Source of the DNA: Malania oleifera | Taxonomy: Eukaryota > Streptophyta > Magnoliopsida > Santalales > Ximeniaceae | DNA length: 64,000 nt | Direction: 5' to 3' | Assembly: GCF_029873635.1 (NCBI RefSeq) | Contig: NC_080420.1 | Location: 51,351,457 to 51,415,456 of the forward strand | In this document: piece by piece, positions 1 through 11,059 of the stretch | Layout: the number at the start of each line of letters is the position of its first letter | Position numbering within the stretch: position 1 is the stretch's first letter | Position numbers and translations under genes: made by a program | The notes under the pieces: model-generated | Told to the model about the DNA's origin: nothing | Seen by the model: only the letters and a program-made list of their open reading frames with translations | The model's database searches: none

Positions 1-1330
1 CAACAATCTCTTCCTTTTTGATGATGACAAACAAGAAACAAAAATTGGAGTGAGCCTTAAAAAGAATCTCCCTTTCAATAAGCATCATCTTAACAATATT
101 CACAGTATCAATATTAATTTCAAAACTCTTTTACAATCATGTTCATCACTTCATTTAAGTTCAAGTTTATCAATCAATATCAAATACTTCTCCTCATTTT
201 GATATATATTATGTTCATGCTTAATTTTTGCAATACCATGCTCAATTTTTGCTTAAAACTTCTCCCCCTTTTCACATCAATCAAAAAAAGAAAAAAAATA
301 ATTAAGTTCAAATAAAATCATATTCTGAGCATATCATCAAACATGCATATCAAACATATGTACACACTCAATTTAACATTTTTCAATATAACATGTGTAG
401 TGTGTTTTAATAGTCATGTATATGAGTTGTAACATCTTTACTAACAACTTTTTCCCCCTTTGACATTATTCAAGATACCAATTGTTGATTTTAAGATACC
501 AATTTAAAATTGAATTCATGATATCAATTGATTAATAGGGAAACGATCATAATATAAGTAATAAGTCATAACACTCCTCCTGAATTCAATACATTCAGTT
601 TTGTTACCAATTATGCTTTTATCATCCCATGTTTCAAATCATTGATTCACATCATGTATCAAATATCAATATCATGCTAATATCATCAATATCATACCAT
701 GCTCATAGATATAATTATACTTTGTCATGCTCAAAAGCAAATTGAACTTTTAGATTATGATACCAAGTGAGTTTTTAAATTTTGATATCAATTAAAATAT
801 TCATGGATACCAAATTACTTTATAGATACCAAAGTCATTATCACATCATGCATAGCTCATGGATACCAATATAACTATTATATCTTTCATATCTCATAGA
901 TATCTATATAAAGAGCAGTAGATTCATCAATAGTATGCATGGTCAAGAATTAATCTCATATCAGAATTCATGCTTATGCTCAATAATCTCATACTCAAAT
1001 TTTCAATATAGTGAGCCATAAATTTCCAATATAAGTCAAGCCAAGTCAAGTCATGCACATGTAGCATATAGCATATCATATAGGCATGTAAGCATGTAGC
1101 ATATAGAAAACTAAAGCACTTATGTAATGAACTCAATAATATTTTCTTATGTTAAGCCTTGTAAAAATCATCCTATGATTTTGGCCAACAATGCCATTTT
1201 GAATTTGTTATAATACACTCTTTAAACTTATCATTTAGTTTTTCTACTAGTTCATTTGTTGATCATGAATTAAGTTACTTTCTCAACTTTTGAAGGGGAA
1301 TGACTTAATCCATGAAGTTTTTCGTTTATA
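1..1330 (-). other. 3' non-coding tail of the SIRE-like element with multiple polypurine tracts
   Basis: AT-rich sequence without a credible ORF. On the minus strand there are purine-rich tracts at about 259-272, 449-462 and 5-20; the last abuts a TGTTG that should be the first bases of the 3' LTR. The end closely resembles 31575-31613, which precedes the 3' LTR of the plus-strand SIRE-like copy (GTCATCATCAAAAAGG-type). Repeated PPTs ahead of the 3' LTR are a known trait of Sireviruses. The bases between about 480 and 1330 hold many short GATACCAA-type repeats and nothing else recognisable. Confidence 0.6.
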
Positions 1331-1334
1331 AACT

Positions 1335-1802
1335 AGTCTTTCATTTTGAAACCCATACTTATTTGGTTCTGACAGGTTTCACAATGGATGTTTCTTTTAC
1401 TCTCCATATTTATTTAGTTTTTACACCCTTTCTCTTAAATGGACATTCAAATTTTATATGCTCTTTTTTCTTACATTGATAGCATATGGTGTTAGTGTAG
1501 GCATTAGAAGATGTGCTAGCATAATATTTGGATTCGTTCGAAAAATAACCCATGTAAAGATTCTTTTTCTTTTTATTTTCAAAACCATTAGATCCAAAGC
1601 ATTCTTTGTTTAAGGCCATCCTCTGTGAGCCTATCGTTTTTTCAAAGTTTGCCTTTCCTTTAGTGAAGTTATAAATGATCTTTTTCTTATCTTCAATTTT
1701 ATTTTTTGAGATTATTTATCTCTATATCTTTCTTGTCATCAACCTTCTTTAGTGATTTCTCTAATTCTAGAGATAATTTTCTAATTTTATCTTCTAATTC
1801 AG

Positions 1803-1840
<38 letters not shown>

Positions 1841-2110
1841 CTTATATTCTATAGAAGATAAGGATCAAAGGTCTTCTATCATTTTTTCATTCTTACTTTC
1901 TAATTCGTTGATTTTCAAGTCTTTTTCTTTTTCAGTAAGATTTTTAGATTCTAACTCTTTTTTCATAGCTTCATTCTTATTTTCTATTTTCTTGATTCTT
2001 GAATCCTTCTCTCTTTCAGTAGTTTTAAGAGATTCTAACTCTTTCATTATACCTTTAGTCTTATTTTTCAATGAAGTATTTTGTTTAGTTACTTTGATAA
2101 GCATCTTATG
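1335..2110 (-). pseudogene. gag C-terminal part: charged coiled-coil linker and second CCHC knuckle (broken)
   Basis: Two pieces of one gag. The 1865-2104 piece is extremely rich in Glu and Lys with heptad-like spacing (repeated ELES and KNE units), as expected of the coiled coil in SIRE-type gag. The 1410-1619 piece holds a second zinc knuckle (CYQCKKKEHIKFEC). The frame continues with in-frame stops to about 1335, where it resembles the VWVPKN region that normally precedes protease. A (TA)n microsatellite at 1804-1837 lies between the pieces and probably expanded inside the coding sequence. The same order of domains is seen on the plus strand at 58764-59573. No protease follows. Confidence 0.75.
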
Positions 2111-2215
2111 TACTTTGAATTAGTCATTTTGTAATTCATCATAAGATGACATACACTCATCATTGGATTCATCACTATAAGAATTATTTAAGGATGAGGA
2201 GCTTTCCTCATTATC

Positions 2216-2530
2216 TCAAGCCATAAAACAGGTATAAGCAACCTCTTGGTCACTTGATTCATTTTTCGAACTACTTGTACTATCCCAAGTAGTGGCTTTC
2301 ATGGCCTTTTTCTTTTTATTCTTAGACTCTTTCTTAAGTAGTGGACATTCAGGTTTTATATGTCCATCTTTGTTGCAATTATAACATGTTGGAGTTTTAT
2401 TTCTTGATTTCTTTGTATGAGTTTCTTCTTCATCTGATTCGGAGTTTTGATTTCTTCTTTTAAATTTATTTCTCCTTCTTAGTATCCTTGCTAGTTTTTT
2501 AGATCTGAAGGCTACTTCATCTTCATCCAT
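2216..2530 (-). pseudogene. gag zinc-knuckle segment
   Basis: A 104-residue reading frame containing an intact CCHC knuckle (CYNCNKDGHIKPEC), preceded by an Arg/Lys-rich stretch that would bind RNA and followed by Lys-rich and Ser/Glu-rich sequence. It lies between the UBN2-like domain (2579-3115) and the coiled-coil part (1865-2104), the expected order of a SIRE-type nucleocapsid. Separated from its neighbours by frameshifts or stops. The counterpart in the element at 55185 has one knuckle Cys replaced by Tyr; this copy keeps all four ligands. Confidence 0.8.
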
Positions 2531-2578
2531 TTCTTTTTCACTACTTGAGTTTTCTTTTAAGGCTTTAAAGGCTATTGA

Positions 2579-3115
2579 TTATTGGACTTTAGTTTTTCTA
2601 CTCCTTTCATTCATTGTCATTTCATATGTAAGGAGAGAACCTATAAGTTCATCTAGGGAAGTGTTTTTAAGGTTTTTTCCTTCAGTTATTGCAGTGACTT
2701 TTGGTTCCCATATAGATGGTAGCCCTCTAAGAATTTTCCTTTTCATCTCATAAGTAGTGTAGGTTTTTCTTAGTGCACTTAGGGAATTTATTATGTGCGT
2801 GAACCTAGTAAACATATTGGTTATGGATTCATCCAGGTTCATCCAAAAAGCTTCATATTCACTTTTAAGCATATCGATCCTATTATCCCTAACATCTATA
2901 GTGCCTTCGTAAGTGACTTCTAGCTTGTTCCATATTTTCTTAGCTGATTTGCAAGTTATTACTCTATTAAATTCATTGGCATCTAAAGCACAATATAGAG
3001 CATTCATAGCACTAGAGTTAACTTGCAACATCTTATGATCTAAGTATGTCATATCATTTTTCTCTTTGGGAACTTGTTTTCCATCTACTAGTTTAAGGGG
3101 AATTTGGTCACCATC
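2579..3115 (-). pseudogene. gag core (UBN2-like / Retrotran_gag_2), 3' portion after the solo LTR insertion
   Basis: Capsid-type domain of Copia gag. Recognisable blocks are the CKSAKKIWNKLEVTYEGT region, the ESITNMFTRF segment and RKILRGLPSIWEPK, closely matching 57306-57638. The reading frame extends upstream of its first Met to base 3115 (GDQIPLKLVDGK on the minus strand), where a solo LTR has been inserted. It resumes on the far side at 5022. Together the two sides give a continuous gag reading, which proves the LTR arrived later. The protein would package element RNA in cytoplasmic particles. The copy is non-functional. Confidence 0.85.
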
Positions 3116-3918
3116 TGTTGATTAAGGTGTAATTCCAAGAGGGAGGGTGAATTGGATATTAAAAAAAAATTAATCCACTTAATTTCCTTTTACACATTTC
3201 TTATAAATTTACCAACTACTTCCTGTTGCTCAATTATGTATGTGTGTGGAAATCCTATCTATGCATTCAATATACTCAATTTAAATATAACGCGAAAAAT
3301 AAAGAGTAAAAGGAAGAGAGAAGACAAACGCGATTTTACGAGGTTCAGCCGACTTGGCCTACGTCCTCGCCTTAAGCAACCACTCAAGGATTCACTAAAA
3401 ACCCTACTCCTTAAAGTGGTATGGAGCTTCCCTTACAAACTGCTGCTTACAAGAGGTACAACTCTCTTCTTATCCGCTACTCACAAGAGGTATAGCTTCC
3501 TTCTCACACCCGGTTCACAACCCAAACCGTGTTTACAATGAAATCTGAAAATAACATTCAAAACAATGCTTCTAACAAAATCTTGTGAGTACAATTCAAT
3601 TTCCTAACACATTAACATATGATATAACTTGAAGCTCAAGAATGTATGAAAAACAATACAATTGTTTGATGTATGATATGTGTCAACACACAAATTCGTA
3701 TTTAATCAAAAACTTCCAAGTAAAGTGATATTTGAAATGCCTTGGAGTCAACTAGGGTTTTTGATTCACTTTGTAAAGATACACAAGTATGTTTGAAGTA
3801 AGCTATTTAACAAAACTTTGACTTGAATACAACTCAACAAAAATCACAAAGTTTTCCTTCAAGTTCCAATATTTTAATCAAAGTTGGTTTTTCAATAAGA
3901 AGCCCTATGAACAATATC

Positions 3919-3963
<45 letters not shown>

Positions 3964-5016
3964 TTATATACTTCTTGAATCACAAATCAATCAACCAAGC
4001 TAACAAGTTTTTCTCTAGACATGATCTTTTCAAAAATCAGTTTTTATATGTGAATACACACTCAAGATCAAAACCTCTTTCTAATGATAAACACGTAAAG
4101 AGATGAAAGGTTCTTGAAAATTAATAACTTGAAAGATCAAACCTTAATACTAGATTAAAGTTTAGTTGGATGAATGAATGCCCTTTTGATTTCAGTAGAG
4201 ATTTGCCCAAAGAAGATGGAAGAAGATTGAAGTGCAGAAAATCAGCTCCAGGGTTCAAGTCTTGCAATGAGATGTATATTTTTCTTGTTGTGTGTCTTAC
4301 CTTTTTGTTCTAGGGTTTAGATATTCATAATATATAGTATATTACCCTTAGAAGTAATCTCACCTGTTGGATCAATAAGATACTTCGCGTGTCCTTTTAA
4401 TAAAGAACTGATTTTTAGGCTTTCCCGCGACTTCAGGCTCCTGAAGTGTCAACTTCAGGCGCCTGAAGTTCCAAGGTCAGGCGACCGAAGAGCCTTGGCC
4501 AGGTTCTATCTTCTCCATTTAATTCTTTAGGTGACTAAACTTAATATTTAGGCAACCGAAGAAATTCTTCAGGCTACTAAGGTTTGAGTTCAGGCAACCG
4601 AAGTCCCCATTTTCTTAAATTTTCATTTCTAACTAAAAATTTGCTTGGCTCCTTTTCTTGGGTCTTTCATAAAACATATTTTTCATGATTTTGAAAAACA
4701 TTTCAAGGTCCATGAGAGTTTCCTAATGATGTACATGAAATGCATGAATCCTAAAACCATTCTAAGTTATAATGAGTCTCAAATTAAATCATATGAAAAT
4801 ATAAATACATTAGTTCTAAATACCCTTTCCCAAGATATTCTTGAACTTTACCGCTTGCATCTTGATTCCCGTACTCTTTGAGTTCCATGGATCTTGTCAA
4901 GATTTGTTGAATTTTCGTGCATGCTTAGTGTAAGTCCTTTTCGCAAACTCAATGCACAGATCAAATATCAAGTGATTTTTCATTATCAAAACAAGATTGG
5001 GCTCATAGAGTCAACA
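3116..5016 (-). mobile_element. Solo SIRE-like LTR inserted in gag, TSD CCATC
   Basis: 1,901 bp bounded by TGTTGA on the left and TCAACA on the right, flanked by the 5-bp direct repeat CCATC at 3111-3115 and 5017-5021. Removing it and one TSD copy joins the two gag halves. The LTR reads on the minus strand (its 5' end is at 5016). It contains a palindrome cluster at about 4430-4620 (CTTCAGGCGCCTGAAG type), a TATA-like TATATA at 4331-4336, and the conserved block ACGAGGTTC..CCTACGTCCTCGCCTT at about 3335-3372. ORFs in it, such as 3152-3541, are not genes. It also holds a (TA)n(TG)n microsatellite at 3917-3962. Confidence 0.9.
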
Positions 5017-5021
5017 CCATC

Positions 5022-5168
5022 CATAACAACCTCTCATGCTTTCCAATTCATAATTTGAAGATATATTTGCATTCTCTTTTTCTAGAAGGTATAGTTGTGT
5101 CCACAAAAGATTGGTGACCTAGTTGAAGATTGTCCCTCTCGAAAGGGAGCTACGCCTAAATTAGCCAT
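5022..5168 (-). pseudogene. gag N-terminus of the SIRE-like element
   Basis: Reading left from an ATG at 5168, the frame begins MANLGVAPF and reaches an FCGHNY motif that in intact copies is followed by Trp. Here that codon is TAG. The frame then continues through an MNWK segment to 5022, where the solo LTR interrupts it. The plus-strand sister copy starting at 57003 has the same layout and a TAG at the same codon. A further TGA replaces a Trp a few codons later. Confidence 0.7.
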
Positions 5169-5210
5169 TATGACCTTTTTATAGCCACTAATTAAGATTT
5201 TCTAAAACCC

Positions 5211-5225
5211 CTCTCTAATACCAAT
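5211..5225 (-). other. Primer-binding site, degenerate tRNA-Met type
   Basis: On the minus strand ATTGGTATTAGAGAG follows the LTR end directly. The usual initiator tRNA-Met complement is TGGTATCAGAGC, so there are changes at two or more positions. The sister element has the canonical form at 56947-56960. The position fixes the LTR boundary at 5226. Confidence 0.8.
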
Positions 5226-7087
5226 TGAAAAGCAAGGTGAAGTCCTAAGAGGGGGGGTGAATTTGATTTTAAAACTTTCTTCTAATTCCTATGAGGACTT
5301 CTTTTTATTTCTTTTAACCAATTCTTGACTTGTTTGTTTAATTTACAAATCACACAAGAACTTTGTTCTTTTAATCCACAATACTATTGCTTAACCAAAC
5401 AAGTAATCAATCTATCAACCAAACACAATATCAAACCAAATATACTTCAAGGTACGACTTTACAATTTCCTTAAAAGATTGATCAACTAACGTACTCCAT
5501 TTCGGTTTCGGCAATCCCAAAAACAAATTAAGCTTAAGTTTATTTAATATCTAATCCACGTAGTGTATATGATTTACGTATTTAAAACATCCACGCAATT
5601 GTATATGTACTGAAAATAAAGAGTAAGGCAAAAAGAAAGTGAGACTGAGATTTTTACGAGGTTCGGCTTATACCCAGCCTACATCCTCACCTTTGGAAAA
5701 CCTTCAAATGATTCACTAAACCTGTTCCTTTACCAGATGGAATAAATCTTTACACACTCATTTCGTAGGCTGGAGCCCGCCTCTCCAAACGATATACTCT
5801 TATTCGATCACTCCTTAATTAGGCTATAGCCCGCCTCTCTAAGCAATATCCCCTTACTTAGCCAACGATCCAAACAATCCTTGGAATTGTCAATCTACAA
5901 GATACAAATCAAATATTTGTGTACAAAGAATTACTCACACAAGGAGCTTATTAGTACAATATTCAGCACAAATATACTTCAAAGTAAATCAATATAAAGA
6001 GATTGAAGCTAAATTGAATTTAGATCACCAAATATATCTTCCAAGTATTGAAAGATTCAGACATTGAAGGCTCTACTTTGGAATTTGTATCAACACCAAT
6101 TCAGCAGTGGAAGTAGGATGAACACAAGAGAGATTGAGAGCTTTTTGAGAACTTTGATTGCTGGAAAATTTCTTGGTTATGAAAATCTTTGAAGTTTGGG
6201 GCTATTTATAGATGTTGAAAAGATAATTCCTGACCCCCCAAGTTTACTTGGAGTACTCCTCAAATTTTCCAAAAGAGTAGTGCCCAAGAAATCTATTTAA
6301 AAAATCTTCCCATTAAGTTCTTTAAAATTTGTTTCGAATGGCAGTCGCCTGCCATAGAGAAAATTGAACCACCCAGAAGGCTGGTAGCCGCCTGCCATAA
6401 CACAAGCAGTCACCTGGCTTGACCACCCAGGCGCCTGTCAGTGCTCAAGCAGTCGGCTGGCACCCTACTGCCTCTCACATTTATTTCTTCTAAAATATGG
6501 TAGTCTACTGCCTATATAGGCAGTCGCCTGGCTCTCAGTTGTCCCTTATATTCATTTAAAAAACTTTTCATCCTTTGAGACCTTTGTTACTTTGATTTTA
6601 AAACATATTTTAAGGTTTTTCTAAAAATGTATTTCTTAGTTTCTTTTGATTTTTAAGAGTTTTAATTCAGTTTATATTGAAGTTTACATGAAGTACTTTC
6701 ATAGAGACATCCTTAATACTCTATTCTTTTGATCTTCAAGTATGTCCTTATTCTTCCATGATCATATATCCTCTTTGAGCTTTTTGATCATCTTTCTTTC
6801 GTCAACCTTTTGTATAGTATGTTCATCATGAGCTTTCCATGGTGATCACTTGGGCTTTCATATTTGAAAATTTTTTTTTCTTTAATATTAATGCTCTAAT
6901 AATCTTCAAGTTTTAATCCATGCCTCAAGCTTGATATAATCATCCTTCTTTGAATTACAAGCTTTCATGAATTCTTTAGCTTTGCATTCATCATTGAATC
7001 CTGAAAATACATCACTTAAATAAAGCATGTTAAGTTCTACTTGTTTGTTAGCATCAAAATAGGATGTTGAGCCCTGTAAGGCCAACA
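5226..7087 (-). repeat. 5' LTR of the minus-strand SIRE-like element
   Basis: 1,862 bp. It starts (minus strand) TGTTGGCCTTACAGGG at 7087 and ends in CA at 5226, immediately before the primer site. The same start is seen at 63829 and, more distantly, at 55185 and 61466. It contains a cluster of CAGTCGCCTG-type repeats at about 6350-6540, a TATAAATA box on the minus strand at 6203-6210, and the conserved block ACGAGGTTCGG..CCTACATCCTCACC at about 5655-5694. This order (palindromes, TATA, conserved block) recurs in the other SIRE-like LTRs here. Confidence 0.85.
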
Positions 7088-7126
7088 AGTACAATATAAA
7101 TTAGCTATTTTCGGCTATATGGAGGA

Positions 7127-7530
7127 TGGATGTTTTTTGTAAACACTAAATGCATACTGACCACACACTGATGTGAACTTAATCTTCCTTACTCAGAAGT
7201 GTCTCACCCCAATATACAAATTATCTTTTCAGGACCATCTCGAGGTCGAGTTTGGCAAACTCTAGGGCAGGGTGATAGCCAGTTGTTTTTTGTGAGTGTT
7301 AGTAACAACTCTACTGTATTTAAGTTGAGTTTGAAGTCCCTGAGTATGTAATGTGGGTGTATGGACTGAGTTAGTCTTCGGTATTGTACTACGGTTTGTA
7401 TTATGAGCATTAGGAGACTTTAATGTGTATTAGCAACATAGAACTCTAGTAATGGATTGTTGAGAATATTTTATGTATTTCCATTGCATTTAAATAATGA
7501 TTATGGTATCAGGTACACAAATGTCACTAA
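7127..7530 (+). repeat. Inverted fragment of the Gypsy LTR, head-to-head with the 3' LTR at 7531
   Basis: About 400 bp reading plus-strand that matches, with many differences, the reverse complement of the neighbouring LTR. Examples are GTGTCTCACCCCA, CGAGGTCGAG, TTTGAAGTCCCTG and the GGTATCAGG..GTCACTAA end. The fragment stops about 50 bp short of the expected LTR terminus and abuts the TGTAGCACCC terminus at 7531. It is therefore a second, opposite-strand copy, and not part of the LTR at 7531-9716. The 39 bases before it (7088-7126) show nothing recognisable. Confidence 0.7.
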
Positions 7531-8034
7531 TGTAGCACCCGGGCCCATGTGGCTGGTCTGGGCGTTTCACACCACGTGGGACCCGGGGTACCATTTAAGT
7601 GACTTCTATGTTCTTAATACCAAATTCATCATATAAAAGCAGCAAAAATAAATGATACATTCTCCAAAACAGTACAGAGTTCCAAACTGCTAACATACAT
7701 AGAAGTCTCCCAATATCCATATTACATTCCAACCAAAAGAAAGAAAACTACCTTAGTCCATATGAACATATTACATATCCAGGGACTTCAAACATAACTT
7801 AAATAAATTAGAGTTCTTATAGACACTCACAAAAATTGAAACTAGCTATCACCTCATCCCAGAGCTTGCTAACCTCGATCTCGACATGGACCTAAAAAAC
7901 GATTTGTATAGTGGGGTGAGACACTTTTCAGTAAGGCAAAATAAGTTAATATCAATGTGTGACCCACATGCATTTTAGTGTACACAAAATATCATTAATT
8001 GTTAATTAACCACAATTATAAAATCATTCTAAGA

Positions 8035-8069
<35 letters not shown>

Positions 8070-9716
8070 TATTTATAAGCGAAAGTTCTCGAGGATAGGC
8101 GTGACTACACGCCCATATATGTAGCTCCCCTCTGCTCTAATACATTATGCAACCTATTATGGCTACAAAAGATACCTATTAGGGCACTCTCCTTTCTCAG
8201 CATGCCCTTGGGCAGAAAGTTTACTTCACCATAAAAATTCATACATTTTAATTCGCATACAAACACTCAACCTTTACGGTTGAAATATATGCATTTGCTT
8301 CCTCAATATAAACCAATTTGATAAATAATAACACCATTTATGTAAATTAACACATATGCGTAAAAGATACTCCCTAGAACTGATACACCATTTACTTCCC
8401 CCATGGTACGGGTTGTGCGGCTCGAAGGCTAGACTTATGCCCTGGGGGATCAACCTAGACACAGTAAAAGTAACCATCTGCATGTGTGTTTGCAAGCATC
8501 CACAACCCCGTTACATGTCCAATTGCATTGCCCCTTCCTGGTCCAGACCCCACGGAAGGTACTTCACCCATACGCAAGCCAATCGGCTAAAACCATCCAA
8601 CACTTCCACTACAATGTGGGCAAACAAGGCCAAATAATAATTCTCTAGCAACAGTATAGTACTCACAATACAACTTGTCCTCACGGTTCTTAAACCATAT
8701 CATGCAATTTCGGTAATAAAAGTTGTAGTATAAATCTCATTTCATATAAAACTTGCCATTTAATAAAACCTAGCCCCTAGCTATCAAATTAAACCTAGTC
8801 CTCAGCTGTCAAATAAAACCCGAGACACAGCGGTTAAATAAAATCCAGCCCTTGGCCGTCATATAAAATCCTAGTATTTTGCAAAGGCAGTTCTATTATG
8901 TTTTACAAACAATTCAATATTTTCACAACCACACCCAAATTTTATTACAAGAAAACCATATCGACGATTCACCTACTGCACAATTTTCAGTATTTTGAAC
9001 GTAGCAATTTAAACAACCAAGAAAACAAAGTATGTAGTTTGTAAGATAAAACTTAGTTTTCCATCGTTCATTTTATCCAAAAGAAACCATATCATATATC
9101 CTATATTTATAAAGTCGATTTTGAACAGTCCATTTTCAAAATAACCTTTGAAATCAAGTATATATATAAAGTAGTTTAGTTGGTTCAAACTTAATAACGA
9201 CTTGACTTAACTTTATCCCTTTACCTATTCCTGAAAAAGAAACCGATTCCATTTGAAAAAACAAAAAGACCTAGCATTTCGATTCGCCGTAGAAAACGAA
9301 CCGGCAAGCTGAGAAAAAAGGTAAAGATGATTGGAGAAGAAGCACGGGCTACGGGTGAGCCTTTGGGAGAGAGAGGGTCATGAGAGAGTGAGAGTAGAAA
9401 GAGTGTGTCCAAAAACCTTAAAAGAGAGAGTGAGAGATGAATTTTTTATGTTATGAAAAATTATATGTTGCTTAGCCCTTAAGTAAGCAGACTCACAAGA
9501 AAACCGTTGACTGTTTTCCCTGCCCTCCCAAAACCGTTGATGGTTTGGCAGTTGACCCTCCCTTGTTGACTAAAATGGGCGATGATTTTCTCAAACTCTA
9601 CAAAACCATCGACGGCTTGGGCCCTACCAAACCAATTTCCTTCATTTTTCTTTCTTTTCCTTTATTTCTCTCTTCCTTATTTATTTTCTTTTATTTTTCG
9701 AATTCATGTTTCTACA
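7531..9716 (-). repeat. 3' LTR of the Gypsy element
   Basis: 2,186 bp. The minus-strand start TGTAGAAACATG at 9716 directly follows the PPT, and the end GGGTGCTACA is at 7531. It aligns along its length with 14525-18741 after removal of the nested insert, with many substitutions, so the element is old. It contains (AC)n at 8036-8065 and four AAACCGTTGACGGTTT-like repeats at about 9500-9625 in U3. ORFs on either strand (for example 8274-8637) are not supported as genes. Confidence 0.85.
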
Positions 9717-9728
9717 ATCTCCCCTTTT
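9717..9728 (-). other. Polypurine tract of the Gypsy element
   Basis: Minus-strand AAAAGGGGAGAT immediately before the TGTAGAAACA start of the 3' LTR. It would prime plus-strand DNA synthesis. Confidence 0.75.
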
Positions 9729-10039
9729 ATAAAAATTTCGTCTCTGAAATTTGCTAACTGTTAACAGTCACACCAGCTGGAGTTTTTCTTAAATATCAAT
9801 CCATCTCTACAAAAGAGTGGGTAGTCACCCATATAGCGGCCTCATCCCAAGTTTATTAAATACCCTCACTTATGATCGAGGAATACCGTGGTTACACACA
9901 ATGTCTCAAAAGATTACAATACCATACAAAACTCTCCCAAAGACTATCCATATATGAAAATCGTAAACAAACTAATAATACTAAACAAACCTACCTTACA
10001 CAACCTAGATACAAAACCAAACACCTACTTGTCTAGTGC
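9729..10039 (-). other. 3' untranslated stretch between chromodomain and PPT
   Basis: AT-rich, with stops in all frames and no recognisable domain. Probably the non-coding 3' part of the Gypsy internal region. Confidence 0.5.
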
Positions 10040-10860
10040 TGAACCTCTCTAAAGAGTTGTGGTACTTCTAACATATATCTGTTTCTAATTCCCAAGAAGC
10101 CTCCTCAACTACATAATTACGCCACAACACTTTCACTAATGGTATGTCCTTAGTACGCAGTTCCTGCATTTTCTGATCCAGAATATGAATGGTCCTCTCG
10201 GATTGCCCATCCGCCTATAGGTGAAATGCGATTCTAAAGTGAGTTGAGATCCCAAGGCTTCCTTAAAACTCTTCTAAAATCGAGAGGTGAACCGTGGATC
10301 TCGATCTAACACAATGGAAATCAAGACGCTATGAAGTCGTACAATCTCTTGCATATAAAGCTCTACCAGCCTATTTATAGAATAACTGACTCTAATTGGA
10401 AGGAAGTGTGTAGTCTTTGTCAGCCGATCCACTATTACCCAGATGGCATTTTGTCCATGCATCGTTGTAGGAAACTCCGATACGAAATCCATCGAGATAT
10501 GCTCCCACTTCCACTTAGGGATATCAAGTGGTTGGAGTGGTCTTGCTGGCCTCTGGTGCTATGCTTTTACTTACTAACATGTCAAGTATTGTTCTACAAA
10601 TCAGGTAATCTCCCTCTTCATGTTACTCCACTATAACAATTTTTGCAAATCTCTATACATCTTCGTGCTTCTCGGTTGAACATTATAGAGAGAGCGATGA
10701 GCCTCCTCCAGAATCATCTTTTTAATCTTCGCGTCATTAGGTACACACAACCTGGTGTTAAATCCGAGAACTCCATCCTCAAAAACATTGAATTCTGGTT
10801 GCTGCTTACTCTGTACTTTCTCCACAATTTTCCTCAACTCCATGTTTATATTTGAGTGGC
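10040..10860 (-). pseudogene. Gypsy integrase and chromodomain, internally deleted
   Basis: 10843-10631 is the N-terminal zinc region (EEAHRSLYNVQP..TKMYRDL); the second His ligand of the usual HHCC is Gln here. 10492-10274 is the catalytic core (MDFVSEFP, VDRLTKTTHFLP, DRDPRFTSRF). The DGQSER motif carrying the catalytic Glu is at about 10190-10215 in another frame. It is joined directly to a chromodomain at about 10187-10040 (IPLVKVLWRNYVVEEASWEL). The integrase C-terminal part that should lie between them is missing. Chromodomains in this family direct integration to heterochromatin. The copy is inactive. Confidence 0.85.
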
Positions 10861-11059
10861 TTTAATTTTCTTCTGCAAGGTTGGTTGAATAATCAAACTG
10901 ACAATGAACACCTGTGAATTCCCTTTTACTAACTCTACAACCAACCTTTCTAGGTCCATCCTAATATGATGTTGTACAATAACCACTAAAACTAATGTAC
11001 CCACCGACTTCCGACTCAAAGTATCAGCTACCACATTAGCCTTTCCTAGGTGGTAACTA

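Larger units (their letters stand above)
1..7087 (-). mobile_element. SIRE-like Ty1/Copia retrotransposon, minus strand, 3' LTR outside the window, pol deleted
   Basis: This copy reads right to left. It has an LTR at 5226-7087, a degenerate tRNA-Met-type primer site at 5211-5225, gag pieces between 5168 and about 1335, and a 3' non-coding region with repeated polypurine tracts ending at base 1, where the 3' LTR (TGTTG on the minus strand) would begin. No protease, integrase, reverse transcriptase or RNase H is visible between about 1335 and the 3' tail, so the pol block has been lost. A solo LTR (3116-5016) interrupts gag. The gag type (UBN2-like domain, two CCHC knuckles, long charged linker) and multiple PPTs fit the SIRE lineage. 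The copy is clearly dead: it has stops, frameshifts and the large deletion. Confidence 0.85.

Noticed and set aside
3152..3541. 129-residue plus-strand ORF
   Set aside because: Lies wholly within a solo LTR and overlaps its conserved non-coding block.
7204..7410. 68-residue minus-strand ORF
   Set aside because: Falls within the inverted Gypsy LTR fragment.
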